NCBI GenBank assembly: GCA_027627225.1 | Contig: CM051029.1 | Coordinates: 9,370,215 to 9,434,214, forward strand | Length of the DNA stretch: 64,000 bases | Direction: 5' to 3' | Source of the DNA: Congeria kusceri | Lineage: Eukaryota; Mollusca; Bivalvia; Myida; Dreissenidae | Shown here: positions 25,456 through 36,704 of the stretch, one piece after another | Position numbering within the stretch: position 1 is the first letter of the stretch | How the letters are laid out: every line of letters starts with the position of its first letter | Program-made: the position numbers and the translations under genes | Notes under the pieces: generated by a model | Seen by the model: only the letters and a program-made list of their open reading frames with translations | Told to the model about the DNA's origin: nothing | Databases searched by the model: none

Positions 25456-26935
25456 AAGAAATACAGTTCTCTTCCTCAAACATGTTTGATGGGTAAATAA
25501 AAGCTAATTACATGGTAAAACAATAATTATGGAACAGTTCTGGTTCAAAATGCATGAAAGAGTTATGGTACTTGTTAAACAGATTCATCTTAACATGAAC
25601 ATGGTACGAATCTGATTAATTTAAAGCAATTTAAAATTGATAATACAGAATTGGCAAGCTAGTTATAAGGTTATTATAAAGTTAAGGACTTCACTTATCA
25701 CCAACACACCAAAATATGTAGTTTCTAGGCAAACGTACACCCAAACAGCTTCCTTTATGCAGTCGTTGAACTCCACTGGTTTAAAGAATGGGGGAGGGAT
25801 TGTTTATGTATCTGCATTTTCTATGAACTGGGCCTCTCCCTGATAAATGGTGCCTTCTCGAACTTCATTTGAATTAGTATTTTGCAACTTCTGAACATGA
25901 TTAACAATTGTTAAAATAATATTGTACTACATTTTTTTTTTTTAATCTTAAAGTGTTAATGTACGATCTTGCAGCATATGTAGTGGCATAAAACAAGTAG
26001 CTACATAAAGTTAATTAATATATATTTCTATTTAAAATGGAATAAATGTTAAGAACAAAACTTGCTTTTAAACGAACAATAAGCTAGTTTTTTAATCACC
26101 AAATATATTTATTCTGTACAAGCGAAAACTCAGATACATGTATATATGTTGACTTGACAGTTTGTTTAGGTTTAACAATACTAATAAACGATGCTAGTCA
26201 AGACTAGCATTTGATGTTTATTTTATTGTTTCTTCCTCTTTTTTTCTGTTTGCTTTTAAGTTGTATCGTCACTTTCATCTTCTTATTTTTAAAATAAATG
26301 ATATGAAAGATCGTACATATACACTTTAATATTAGGCATTATTTTGTATCCTGTAACATGAGTAAATATTGTCCCAATACCAAGATGCTGTATTTTTTAT
26401 TTATGGAATTTGGTGATGTGATGGAACAAGATTATTTGGCTTGACTGCGGAATTTATCCGCTTCACTTTCAGCTCATTCTATAAATTACTTCACATTACC
26501 TGAAAAAAATTATCCATCAATGCCAACCAGTTATTTTAATGTATACACATCACATTACAACTACTGTACACTGGTAGGATTAGTGTTGTTAGTAGAAGAG
26601 ATCATAAGCTGGTCGTGACATGTTTAATTTGTCATACTAATATGTTCTATTGTTATTGAACTGATTCTTTAAAATAAATAACTGCATGAAAAACCTTGCA
26701 GATTTTAATTGCAGTCGTCGCTTCTTCGCTGCATATGTGGTTTTCATGGCTCTCTTTATGGCCGACTGTATGTCACGCTATATCTTTCTTCGTTTTGTGT
26801 ACTCTCCTGGCGACAAACCAACCTTCTCATGTACCCGAAATAAATATGATACAGACTTACTGATGTTGAAAATATTTCTTGGAAATTATATGTGAACAAT
26901 ATGAGAATTATGTAATTTTAATATATTACATATTA
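25456..26935. other. No supported gene; intron of the transposon relic or later insertions
   Basis: AT-rich. At 26191-26210 there is a 9-bp-arm palindrome, ATGCTAGTC AA GACTAGCAT. Nothing else is supported. Confidence 0.4.
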
Positions 26936-26939
26936 CAAT

Positions 26940-27350
26940 GTATATTTTGAAACGAACAAGAGCTGTTAGAGGACAGCGCGCTCGAATATTCGAAGTATTT
27001 CCCTTAATTATTATGTAAAAAGTGTGCATAACTCTGTCAAAATACAAAACAGAGTTATGGGTAATGTTGCCACTGAAACTATAGTGGACGACAATGGTCA
27101 GTTCCAAGTTTCACGTGAATAACTTATGTAGTTTTGAAGTTACACAACTGTGGAATATAAACTTTAACCAGAAAATCTATGAGAAATAGGATCATAACTC
27201 TGTCGAAAGACAAAACAGAGTAATTGGTAATGTTGCCCCTTATTCCAGAGTTGATGACACAGGTTACTACCAAGTTTCAAGTGAATAACGATTAACAGTT
27301 GCACGAAATGAACTCAAAATCAAAACATTGTATAAAATATAAACACAAAC
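26940..27350 (+). repeat. Interspersed repeat with ~165-bp internal units
   Basis: Starts 'aacaagagctgttagaggac' and 'agcgcgctcgaatattcg', a head I know from many bivalve sequences. Two units follow with 'ataactctgtc', 'acaaaacagagt' and 'ggtaatgttgcc' 165 bases apart. Confidence 0.7.
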
Positions 27351-27672
27351 AAAGAACATAAATAATTTAAGGGACCGATGAATTGGTTGGTATGGAGTTA
27401 TTGTCCTAGATGAAAGGGTATTATGTCCGGTTTTAAAAATTCGGATTGGCGATATTGTCTGACCTCAAAAAGTGTCAAATGTCTGACTATGTAGTTTTTG
27501 AGGACGATGATTATGTGTCTCTTATAGAAGCCTATAATTATGTAACAACAATTAAAAAGCTTGTGTGTTGGATTATTTATCCCAAAGTAATTTAAAACAA
27601 CCAACAAAACGTGAATAACACATAGAAACATTATTGTAAACACTGTAAACATTTCACAGTTTCCTTACATTT

Positions 27673-28052
27673 AAAAGGTATGTATGACTTCTGTTCTTTT
27701 GAGCCACTATTGCAGCAACTCTGTAATTCAGATTCCCAGAACCAGACAAGTGCTTGGACTTGGGTGATTTCGATGCAACCATCTTATCAATAGACTCAGT
27801 GGCTTGTGTACTTCTAAGTGTAGACAGCTTGACAATATGCTTTCTGTAAGAACCTATTATTCTTTCCAAATCTGTTTTCAGTAGACTATCCTTTAATGGT
27901 TTGCCAAATGGTAGATTTTTGTATTTGCTTGAATTGTTTTGCAATAATGTACACCAACTTTCCACACAATCAGAATGATCTCCAAGTGGATGTTTACAAA
28001 TTGCTGACAATGCCTTGTCTAAGCCAACTGCATTTCCCTTATTTTGTGGCAC
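27673..28052 (-). pseudogene. C-terminal part of a Mutator-like-type transposase, relic
   Basis: The reading AVPQNKGNAVGLDKALSAIC, DHSDCVESWCT, KYKNLPFGKPL, TESIDKMVASKSPKSKHLSG and LNYRVAAIVAQKN ends at a GTAAGG donor (27672). I recognise this Cys/His-containing pattern from TE-derived mollusc and cnidarian proteins annotated as Mutator-like transposase, often followed by an exonuclease domain as here. A TAA stands directly before AVPQNKG and the N-terminal half is missing, so the copy is dead. The family name is from memory and needs a profile search. Confidence 0.5.
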
Positions 28053-28109
28053 AGCTTAATTATGCTGAATACAGCATTTACCGTCAGTGCGTGTTGGTGC
28101 ATTAGTTGT

Positions 28110-28880
28110 ATCTGCCAAGCGGATTAAGAGGAGATGTTATTTGAATGAAAATGTTGAATGAAAACGGAGGACGCACAACGCATGACAGACAAAAGGCGGT
28201 CACAAAAACTCGTCATTAGTGCTTTGTGCTACGGTAAGCTAAAAACGTATACGTATATAAATTGTTTTTACAAACATAATTGTGTATTATATGTATTGTT
28301 TAATCAGTGATTGAATTGTTTTGTAATTATATTTTCCGTTCAAAGATGGGTATAGCCACACACCAATGAGGATACCTACTTGGAGGTCAGGTATGTAGCT
28401 TAGCTCAATGCACATGTTTCTCTCACTAATTTAAAAAAAAAGCAGCAGCATATTCATGTTTGACATGACGATATATGAACAAGTTGCCCATAAATGAAAC
28501 ATTGTATTAATGGTGGTGCGTTGGCTTAGAGCTGAAACATTGCAGGGTCGAAAAAGGTGACTGCTTAACGTTAACCATACAAACACTTAAATATATTTAT
28601 TGATTAAACATTCAATCGTTTAAATAATAATGTTCGGATATGTATTAGAGTTTTCCAAAAGAAGGTACTTTAACGATATAATTTAGGATACACACTACTC
28701 TTTCCCAATACACTACACCGATTCACAAGACTGGTAAGTTTATGTGCGTAAGAATTGCAATTATACGTGCGTTTTATAATAATACTTGACTTGATGGCCC
28801 CAGTTGTTGAAACTACAAAAGTGCAAACACGAGGAAATGCATATACCCGTATGGATATAGTTTAAATAAACGCCTAAAAT
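28110..28880. other. No supported gene
   Basis: Contains a short fragment (28185-28225, 'gacagacaaaaggcggtcac') of the repeat seen at 25130-25455 and a weak tRNA-like stretch near 28510-28555. Confidence 0.4.
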
Positions 28881-28886
28881 AAATAC

Positions 28887-29410
28887 CTTCAATAATAGTA
28901 ATAAAGCAAGGCCAAATGTTTCCGTAATTAGATGTGGACAACGGTTTAAGGGTACAGCTATGACTTCCATATCCACAAGTGCAGTACGAAACATCGGTTG
29001 GTAAAATTGCTGGACAAAAAAAGGCAACCCCATTGCTATCAAATTGTGTGTAATTACGCCACCACGTAGCCACTTGACTATTTGCATGACCTCACATCAG
29101 TTTCAACGCCTGGTTTTCCGTGACCCTACTGACTTTGCAGGTAAATTAGGAGTTCGACTACCTATTTTACGAAAACAAACACACATATGGTTAATGTCTA
29201 TTTTGCACTACATGCTTTTTAAATCTACGCTTTCTACGTTCGCGTAAAATGGTCACTGGCTTAGACGCAATAGATTTCGTAATCGTGCACTCTTTCTTTA
29301 TGTTATCATTAACGTTTAATTTGTAAGTACTTACCAACAGAAAATATGCCAGAAAAAGAACAACCAGAAATCAAAATAGTTAACCATTTGAGAACTGTCT
29401 TCTCGTCCAT
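28887..29410 (-). pseudogene. BIG receptor signal + Ig0 relic
   Basis: Exon 29410-29335 is intact: ATG, 25 codons (MDEKTVLKWLTILISG, then CSFSGIFSV), one base and donor GTAAGTAC. The next exon, 29161-28887 (acceptor AAAATAG, donor GTATTT), corresponds to Ig0: VTENQALKLM, then TGA where the first Ig Cys should be, GHANSQVATWWRNY with the core Trp, YCTCGYGSHSC as the extra cysteine cluster, and SNYGNIWPC for the F strand. A frameshift lies upstream of VTENQ. Two lesions in one exon make this a pseudogene. No further BIG exons were found downstream of it (lower coordinates). Confidence 0.6.
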
Positions 29411-30310
29411 ATCTCATGTAAGCTAACTGGACACAGATAAACACACCACATGTTCAAATGTACGATATTTTATTGTGTACGTTATAGTTTTAGTGAATGT
29501 GCAATTGATATTGCTATTCAATCAACCATTTACAAATCAAAATGAGTGTACCGTAATGGTATATTTATATATATTTTTGTTAGCATTGGACCATTTTTAC
29601 AATACTAATTTACAAATAAGATTTTATCAAAGATGACTTCATTTAACATAATTCCAGTACCTTTTCGTTTGTCCTATTCTAACCAGCAGTTTAGACGTCA
29701 GAACTAAATGATTTAGATATGTAATTGAATGACAACCATTCAAAACAAACAAGTAATACTACAGTAAACGTCTTTTGTGACTTTTAACTTAAGGCATATA
29801 ACGAAGCTGAGTAAAAGGTTCCAACCAGATTCCTAATATTAAAGTTGATATAACATCAGTTCTAAATAAGATAGTGTGTAGAATATGGAAACACATTGCC
29901 AGTTAGTGTCATTAACATTTAAATTCGGTATGCATTCGCGTCAGCATTATGGTGTCGGTGGCCTATAAAAAGAAATAAATTAACTATCAAATTGCCTGCT
30001 CGTTAGTATCAGACAGTCATTAATAGGAAAATACACGATTATCAGGATAAAAGCATCATACTGTATTGTCACGTGATGAACTCATAACATTCAATTCATA
30101 CTCATGTGCCTGTTTTTTCTTTCTTTATACGTCCATTAACCTCCCTCCCTTTGAATGGAATTCAGCGATATTGGATCGTATTTCACAAATTATTCATACA
30201 GTTTACATACTTAATGAATATGAATATGAATTTTGAGCAACACCGTTGCCAACACAAACACGCAATATTATACCAGACCAGACACTTAAATGTATATAGT
30301 ACAAACTTAT
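29411..30310. other. No supported gene
   Basis: AT-rich intergenic DNA between two receptor relics. Confidence 0.45.
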
Positions 30311-30316
30311 ACTTAC

Positions 30317-30613
30317 ATACAATCTTTATTCTGAGTTCAGATATCGATGTCGTCGAAAATGCAGTCAATGAACCATTCATTGAATAATATGTTTTTCTCG
30401 CCTCACAAGAAATGTTTTCATATCTGAACGTTCGGTTGAACTTCAGTATTAAAGTGCTTCCGACCGCATGTCCTGCTGGATAGAACCAGCGGTAAGATGG
30501 AGGCGGATATCCGGCGGCAAAATACTGGAACTACACTGGGATATCTTCGTATACAATTGCAGTTTCCGAGACGACAGTGTGATTTATTGTGAGTGTAGTG
30601 TTTGAAACTGGAA
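30317..30613 (-). pseudogene. BIG receptor Ig2 exon relic
   Basis: 297 nt with intact acceptor (GTTGCAG), donor (GTAAGTAT) and phase. The frame reads VPVSNTTLTINHT, EDIPV, TAG, FQYFAAGYPPPSYRWFYPAG, then NISCEARKTYYSMNGS. This aligns with Ig2 of the complete gene (VPVSKPILTVNN, GYPPPSYHWTYPGG, VSCMALNVMHSLNGT). It has an in-frame TAG, and the first Cys has become Tyr. Confidence 0.68.
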
Positions 30614-31400
30614 CTGCAACGAGGAAATATGTTAACAGATAAAATCATTTTTTTATTTCACGTTGTATATATTTATTGTAAACTTAAGGACGTTTTATTC
30701 GAAGTGTTACCGATGCGTATCACTATAATCTCATGGGACAGCATCAAATACGCCATTTTAGTCCGAACACACACTTACTGTGTGCTCGATCATTAATGAA
30801 CTTATGCTTAGCATAATGTAATTACGTGCTTGAATTATCCCGTATCTTTGTTCATGCACGTGTTTTCCGTGTTAAGAGATATCATAATCTTTTAATCATA
30901 TATTCATCGTGACTGACTATTTTCATGCATACAGAGCAGGGTCAGGTAAATGTATCAAAGCAACATGGATTCCGGCTTACAATTTCTACTAATTTAGCAG
31001 CAATGCGATGAGTTTAACAAAGCATACTTATTGTAATACGTTATTTAAGCGTTTGTCCTGGACAGAAATACATGACAGCATTCAGCAATAGTCCGATTTT
31101 CGTGATATTGTTTCTTTGTTGTGGAATCTAACACAGATTTGTGTGTGTTTAACAACAGTGACATTCACCACCACAAATAAAGGAAACTTGGGACGCACTG
31201 AGACTATGAACTATGGGTACGCATGTAAGGGCTGATAGTTATATTTCAGTTGCTGAACTGATATATGCATACGTTCGCAATAAGGAAGAAACATGATTAA
31301 TAAATATTTTCCCAACGGATTTGCAGTGTTTGATTTTGTTTTCTTCGATGTTTGTACTATTTACTAAATTGTATAGATAAAAGTAGGTCATTAAACTTAC

Positions 31401-31700
31401 ATTGAATGATCATGTGTGAGACACTTTGCATTGTTATATTGGTTGTTTTGAACGAGCAGTATGCTGAACATGACACATTCTCACTGGTGTATGAGGTTGG
31501 AGTATATCGTAGAATGCTGGTTGCAACATCTAAACTGTATGTATAGCTTGCCATGTCTGTCACGTTACGGGATGCTACAAACCAGTGAATTTTTGCCCCT
31601 GTTCTACTTGTTGATGTGGTGCACGTGAAGGTCGATTGATCATTGTATACTGGATATGAGACGGTTGTCTGTGGAAGCAGTGTCAACGAAGCAAGGTGGA
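31401..31700 (-). pseudogene. BIG receptor Ig1 exon relic
   Basis: The frame is open: LASLTLLPQTTVSYPV, STFTCTTSTS, KIHWFVASRN, then ENVSCSAYC, ending IIQ with donor GTAAGT. It aligns along its length with Ig1 at 57090-57395. By alignment the acceptor AG has become AA (TGCAA against TTCCAG), so normal splicing is unlikely. It sits about 0.8 kb upstream of the Ig2 relic, keeping the domain order. Confidence 0.62.
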
Positions 31701-31729
31701 TTGCAATCAAAAATATAACCATTCATAAC

Positions 31730-34320
31730 GATATCACTTTAACAAATCTTATAATAAAACGACGAGTATAGAAGATGCAAATATTGTCCTCGTGTACCAG
31801 TGACAATTTGGTATCTATAGCCAACTAATTATGCCAATCAAAAAGCATGATGAACGGGCATTTGTGATAAAGTATTTGAAACACATGATTTAAATCCCGA
31901 ATTTTGCTCAGTTGATACAGGCAAGAATATTATAATTTTCACTCTTTCTTTGTCCCATTCTAACACTAACCCTAACCCAATCTTGGTTTTGCGTATTCAA
32001 ATTTTTTTTTTTTTTTCAGCATATTTTATCAAACTATGTTACCAGGGGAATAGCTAGAATAATCAATGTGGCATTGTAAGAGTGCAGCAGCACACAGATA
32101 TTTCCTACTTTAAACATATAAGATTTAAAACATTAAAGACGAGGATTAACAATGGAAACAATATTGGCAACAACAGGTTAGTGAAAACAGATCATATCGT
32201 GTGGTTTTAATGGTTTGTTTATTAAAAAACAACCTGGAAGGTTAAAGCCTGTTTAATTTAAGTTTTGAACCTAAATTTACACATCCGATTTCCCAAAATG
32301 TAAAAACAATGTATTGTCCATCAGCTAAGAGGAACACCATTTTTTAACATTACCGAGTGTTGCGGAAATAACATCCTGATACGTATGGGGAAATAAAATA
32401 GCACTTCCATCTTTATACAAAACAAATTTACAATCAGGATCAATACTCATCATATATACATATGCTTCATAGCATAATAACAGAAGTCCTATGTGACAAG
32501 TTTTAAGTCAGCAAATGCACAATTTACAATTCATATTTGTTTTTACCACTTCAAATTAACCTGTCAGTATATTAGATTAATAAAAACTACGTTTCCCGTA
32601 AAGTATATCATAATAGTCCACTAGATTCAAGAAATAGTGTCCGTTGTTTTTATTTCGTCTGTAACATATTTTTCTGAATTTGAACGTCTGTATTTCGCGT
32701 ATGTTTCTGAATATTTTGACACTTTTTGGATAATGAAACATGAAAGTACAATTAGCGAAATTAAAAAAAAAACGCAAACAACTATACTTATGTATTACAA
32801 TTTTGTATATATTGAAACATGTTTTAAATGTTATGATACACTATTATATGTCATAAAACACCAAAACAACATTTATTTCAATGAAAAGAAAAAATAAATA
32901 CGAAATATTACGCCAGTCAATTGTTGCTAGGGTATGTATAAGTCGAGTGGCGTGTGTGATGATGCATATGGGATTAAGTTTATTTTGAATGCTGTATGCC
33001 ATCGGCCCATTGTAAAACATAACATTCCAAATAAATATGTACAATTTTCAGCATGGTGAGAAACAGACAATACAGAAAAAACAAACTTTTATACAGTTTC
33101 AACATACATGTTTATTTTGAGCAATGCACATTATGCACAAAGTTATCAAATCAATGCATACTATTTTTACTATATTCTACTATATTAATTACTGTACATG
33201 GATTTTTGGTAGATTAAAACTATGAAATAAAGAGAACTGTGGTACGAAATTTCACAAGCCACGATACTAATATATACTCTAGCGTAATATTCATTTTATT
33301 ATATACCGCTATTAACTTCAATTGTGCATTTACCTTATTGTATTTGCTTACAAACTACAAGATTGACGAAAATGGTTCGCATTTTGATTTTGTATGACGC
33401 GTAAGAATAATATTTATGACGTTATCATGTAAACAAACCAGGAACGATGTGGAACCAAAACATGGCAATTGTACGTATGAAATATTTACTGTTGTGGCTA
33501 TAACACACTTAAAAATTGCCGTCATTTTCCTTTATGCTAAGTCTATTTTGTTTCTTTGTTGTGGATTTGACATTATAGTATTTTATAGTAACTCTGCAAC
33601 GGAGTATTTTAGCATTGTGGAGATTTGTCAGGATTAAATCATCAATGGTAGCGTTCGTAGTGGTCGTGTTGCAGGCCAGAAGTTAGTCAGATGCCGTTCC
33701 AGTAAAGGTTGGTTGACAACTCAATTGTCGGTCGTGCATTTCGGAGTCACTGTAGCTGACAATCAGTTTGGTGTCCGCACTTAACGTGACGCTTTAGTTA
33801 AGCACTAGCTATATATGATATTGTTTTCATAACTCTATGATGACGTCATTAAAATGTAGAACAGCTAGTATGGTAATACGGGAGCAGAAAAATAGCGAGT
33901 AGCATACTACAAACATTCTTTTCTGTCGACATGTATTTCACCGATTGATAACGTAAAAGCAATAACTGTTATAACATGTTTTTATAAAATTAATTTACTG
34001 CATACGATTTTGATCGCATTAGAATCGTTGTTATCTTCAGAGTACGACACAGAAAATCCTCGAATAATGTTATATATTGATTAATTTGCAGGGAATCCGG
34101 AAATACTTACATACATGAAAAAAAGTTTATTTTGTGTTTTTTTTTAAATAATTACTATGGTTACCAATGCAAGCACCGTAAGCATCAGTGAACGTATTGG
34201 TTTCGTAGTGGTCGACAACAAAGCGACAACATATCGTCAGTTTCAACTGAAACAGCCACTGTCATAGCGCCAATACCGCTACCCTTCCTGCAGCTTTGTC
34301 ACAAGGATATTGACACAAGG
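31730..34320. other. No supported gene
   Basis: AT-rich. Open frames at 32577-33044 and 33416-33637 overlap each other on both strands and show no domain or splice context. Confidence 0.45.
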
Positions 34321-34324
34321 AACA

Positions 34325-35060
34325 TTAAATTTGAGGTATATCCCATGAATAGTTTTTGAGAACATGGCCGAACAAGTTAACCGACCAAAGGGAACAATTC
34401 CGTGAATAATGCAGTTAGAGTTATAAGTATGGAGCAGTTCATTCCGACTAACAACCATCGATCAGAAGTGAAGTTTTAGGTCAGTATAGTCAGTAGTTTT
34501 TGGTAAAATGGCTGGACGAGGAAGAATAACAAGGAGAATAACACCATAAATAGAAATAATAGGTAATTATAAATATGAAAAATCTGCTCGAGTTATACAT
34601 CTTGTCCACTTCACTCCGCCTAATAACCATTTATCCATGTGTGAGATTTGAAGATGATATCTATAGGGGTTTGTAAGTTATGTCACGGACAAATAAAGAT
34701 ATTTCCGCAATAGAAAAGTGGACAAAAAAGAATAAATCCACAAATAATGCAGCTAGTTAATATATAATTTTTGAGCACTGCACTCCGCCTAACAACCACT
34801 TATACATGTATGAAGTTTGAGGCCAATTCGTTCAGTAGTTTTTGATAAAAAGGCCGATCAAGGAATAATTATAAAGGGTAATAACTCCATAAACAATGCA
34901 GCTACAGTTAATAATATTGTATACTGCACTCCGGATGAAAACCATCTATCCATGTATTGTGTTTGGGGTCAATCCCTTCAGCAGTGTTTGATAAAATGGC
35001 CAGACAAGGAAAACTAACAAGGGTAAATTAGTCCGTAAATAATGTAGCTAGTGTGGTACG
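34325..35060 (+). repeat. Tandem interspersed repeat, about 5 units of 150-170 bp
   Basis: Recurrent 'actccgcctaacaaccatt', 'atccatgt', 'gaagtttgaggtcaat', 'agtagtttttg', 'aaaatggc', 'aaggaagaataac' and 'ataatgcagctag'. Landmark spacing is 172, 168 and 147. It is typical of bivalve interspersed repeats. Confidence 0.75.
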
Positions 35061-36320
35061 TATCAAAAGAGTATGTCAGGCACACGTGAATAATGGTGGC
35101 TGCAACTACTAACTATTAATGGCTATCACATTGTTTGTGTATTCACCTTTGGACCATTTAACAGAGCTTTCAAACTATATTAGAGTATCCTATACGTTTG
35201 CATTTACATCATTATCTTTCTTAGTTATGCTCATATTTAGCTTTAATGTTTGATATTGTTATAATTGGCTAGTACTGGTACGAGTTTTGGACCGCACCGA
35301 CGTAATGCCAATTTATGAGGTTAACATCGTACAGTATGCATGTCATTTTATTGGCATAACTATATTTTCTTACAGAGTATATTGCTTCACATAAAAAATG
35401 TTTGATGATAATGTATTAACATGTAAATCATCGGTTACTATTTCATCCATTGTTCGAAAAAAACGTATTATACTTGTATTGTTGTATTTGAAATCGTTTA
35501 CACTAAAAGGGTAATTTTATAAATAACTTGGACAACTGATCTAATTAGACCAGTATTATATTCAGAACAGATCCTTTATTTCATTGTGGCTTTACTGCTA
35601 TTGACAACAATGTCCATTATTTTTATGAAATTACACATGTTGAAACAAATTTATGTTAATATGATTAAGATAATGCAGAGATCAAAGTTTTTTTTTTTTT
35701 AAAACATCAATTGAGCTTAATATACGAGGAACGTGCTTGAGTTTGAAGCTGGGATATGGTGCATATGTGCGTTTGACCTGGCAAACACCTCATATATTTA
35801 TATAATTACGACTACAGACGCTAACAAAAAGCGTGCGTATGAAATTATATAACAAATCATCTTCTCCTTTGTAAATATAACGATTGTTTAACTCGGTAAG
35901 AAAGTTGATCGTGACACTTAAAGTGTTCTATGTATGAAAATAAGTAAGCATATGTGTAGAAGTTAATTGTTAACGACAGTGAGTGCACTGACAATTTGCA
36001 CACAGACAATGTATATACAATAACATGTTGCACGAAGTTTGACAGTCACACACGTTTTCAAAGTTACATATGTATCATAACTATGTGCAGATTTTGTATT
36101 GCTTTTTTCCTGCATTATATTAAACACACTGATATTTTTTCGTTTTGTTGGTTCCGTCAAAAATTACGGAATATTTATCTTTGGAATAAATAAACATATT
36201 TCAGAAGCTTTGCTTTCAAACAGTTTTTTTCTTTAGCTGTTGTTAATGATATTATGGCATAGAAATGCGCAATACAAACGTGCAGACAATAATTTAAGTG
36301 TGAATAATAAACTACATTGT
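35061..36320. other. No supported gene
   Basis: AT-rich, with overlapping open frames on both strands at 35963-36193 that look like chance. Confidence 0.45.
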
Positions 36321-36321
36321 A

Positions 36322-36398
36322 TAGGTATCGAACTCACGACGAACATTCTATGAACGAATACGAATTAACGGTGTTCTAACCGACTGCGCCGTTATGAC
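36322..36398 (-). repeat. tRNA-derived SINE head
   Basis: On the minus strand ACGGCGCAGTCGGTTAGAAC resembles an A box and GAGTTCGATACC a B box. It has no full cloverleaf, so it is a SINE or tRNA fossil rather than a tRNA gene. Confidence 0.5.
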
Positions 36399-36704
36399 AG
36401 GAGAAAATACACGTGCATGCTTTGGTTTTAAAAGTTTCAACAACCGACAAAAACAGACGGCCTGACAGACCAACTGCATCCAGTATACCACCTCCCCTTA
36501 CAACTTCGTTCGGCTGGAGGTATATTGTACCAGTTTTGTGTGAAATAATCCGTTACTGAAAACAAGTACACATAATAAGTAAGCAAACACTACGAATGCA
36601 ATAAACTAAGCTATAAGCTAATTTAACATTGTTTATTTAAAACATTTAAAATTAAAATTAACCGCGCACACGCAAATTTTGTATCCTCATATACATTTAC
36701 ATAC

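Noticed and set aside
34325..35060. CRISPR-like array
   Set aside because: Units of 150-170 bp are diverged and continuous, without short repeats and unique spacers; it is a eukaryotic interspersed tandem repeat.
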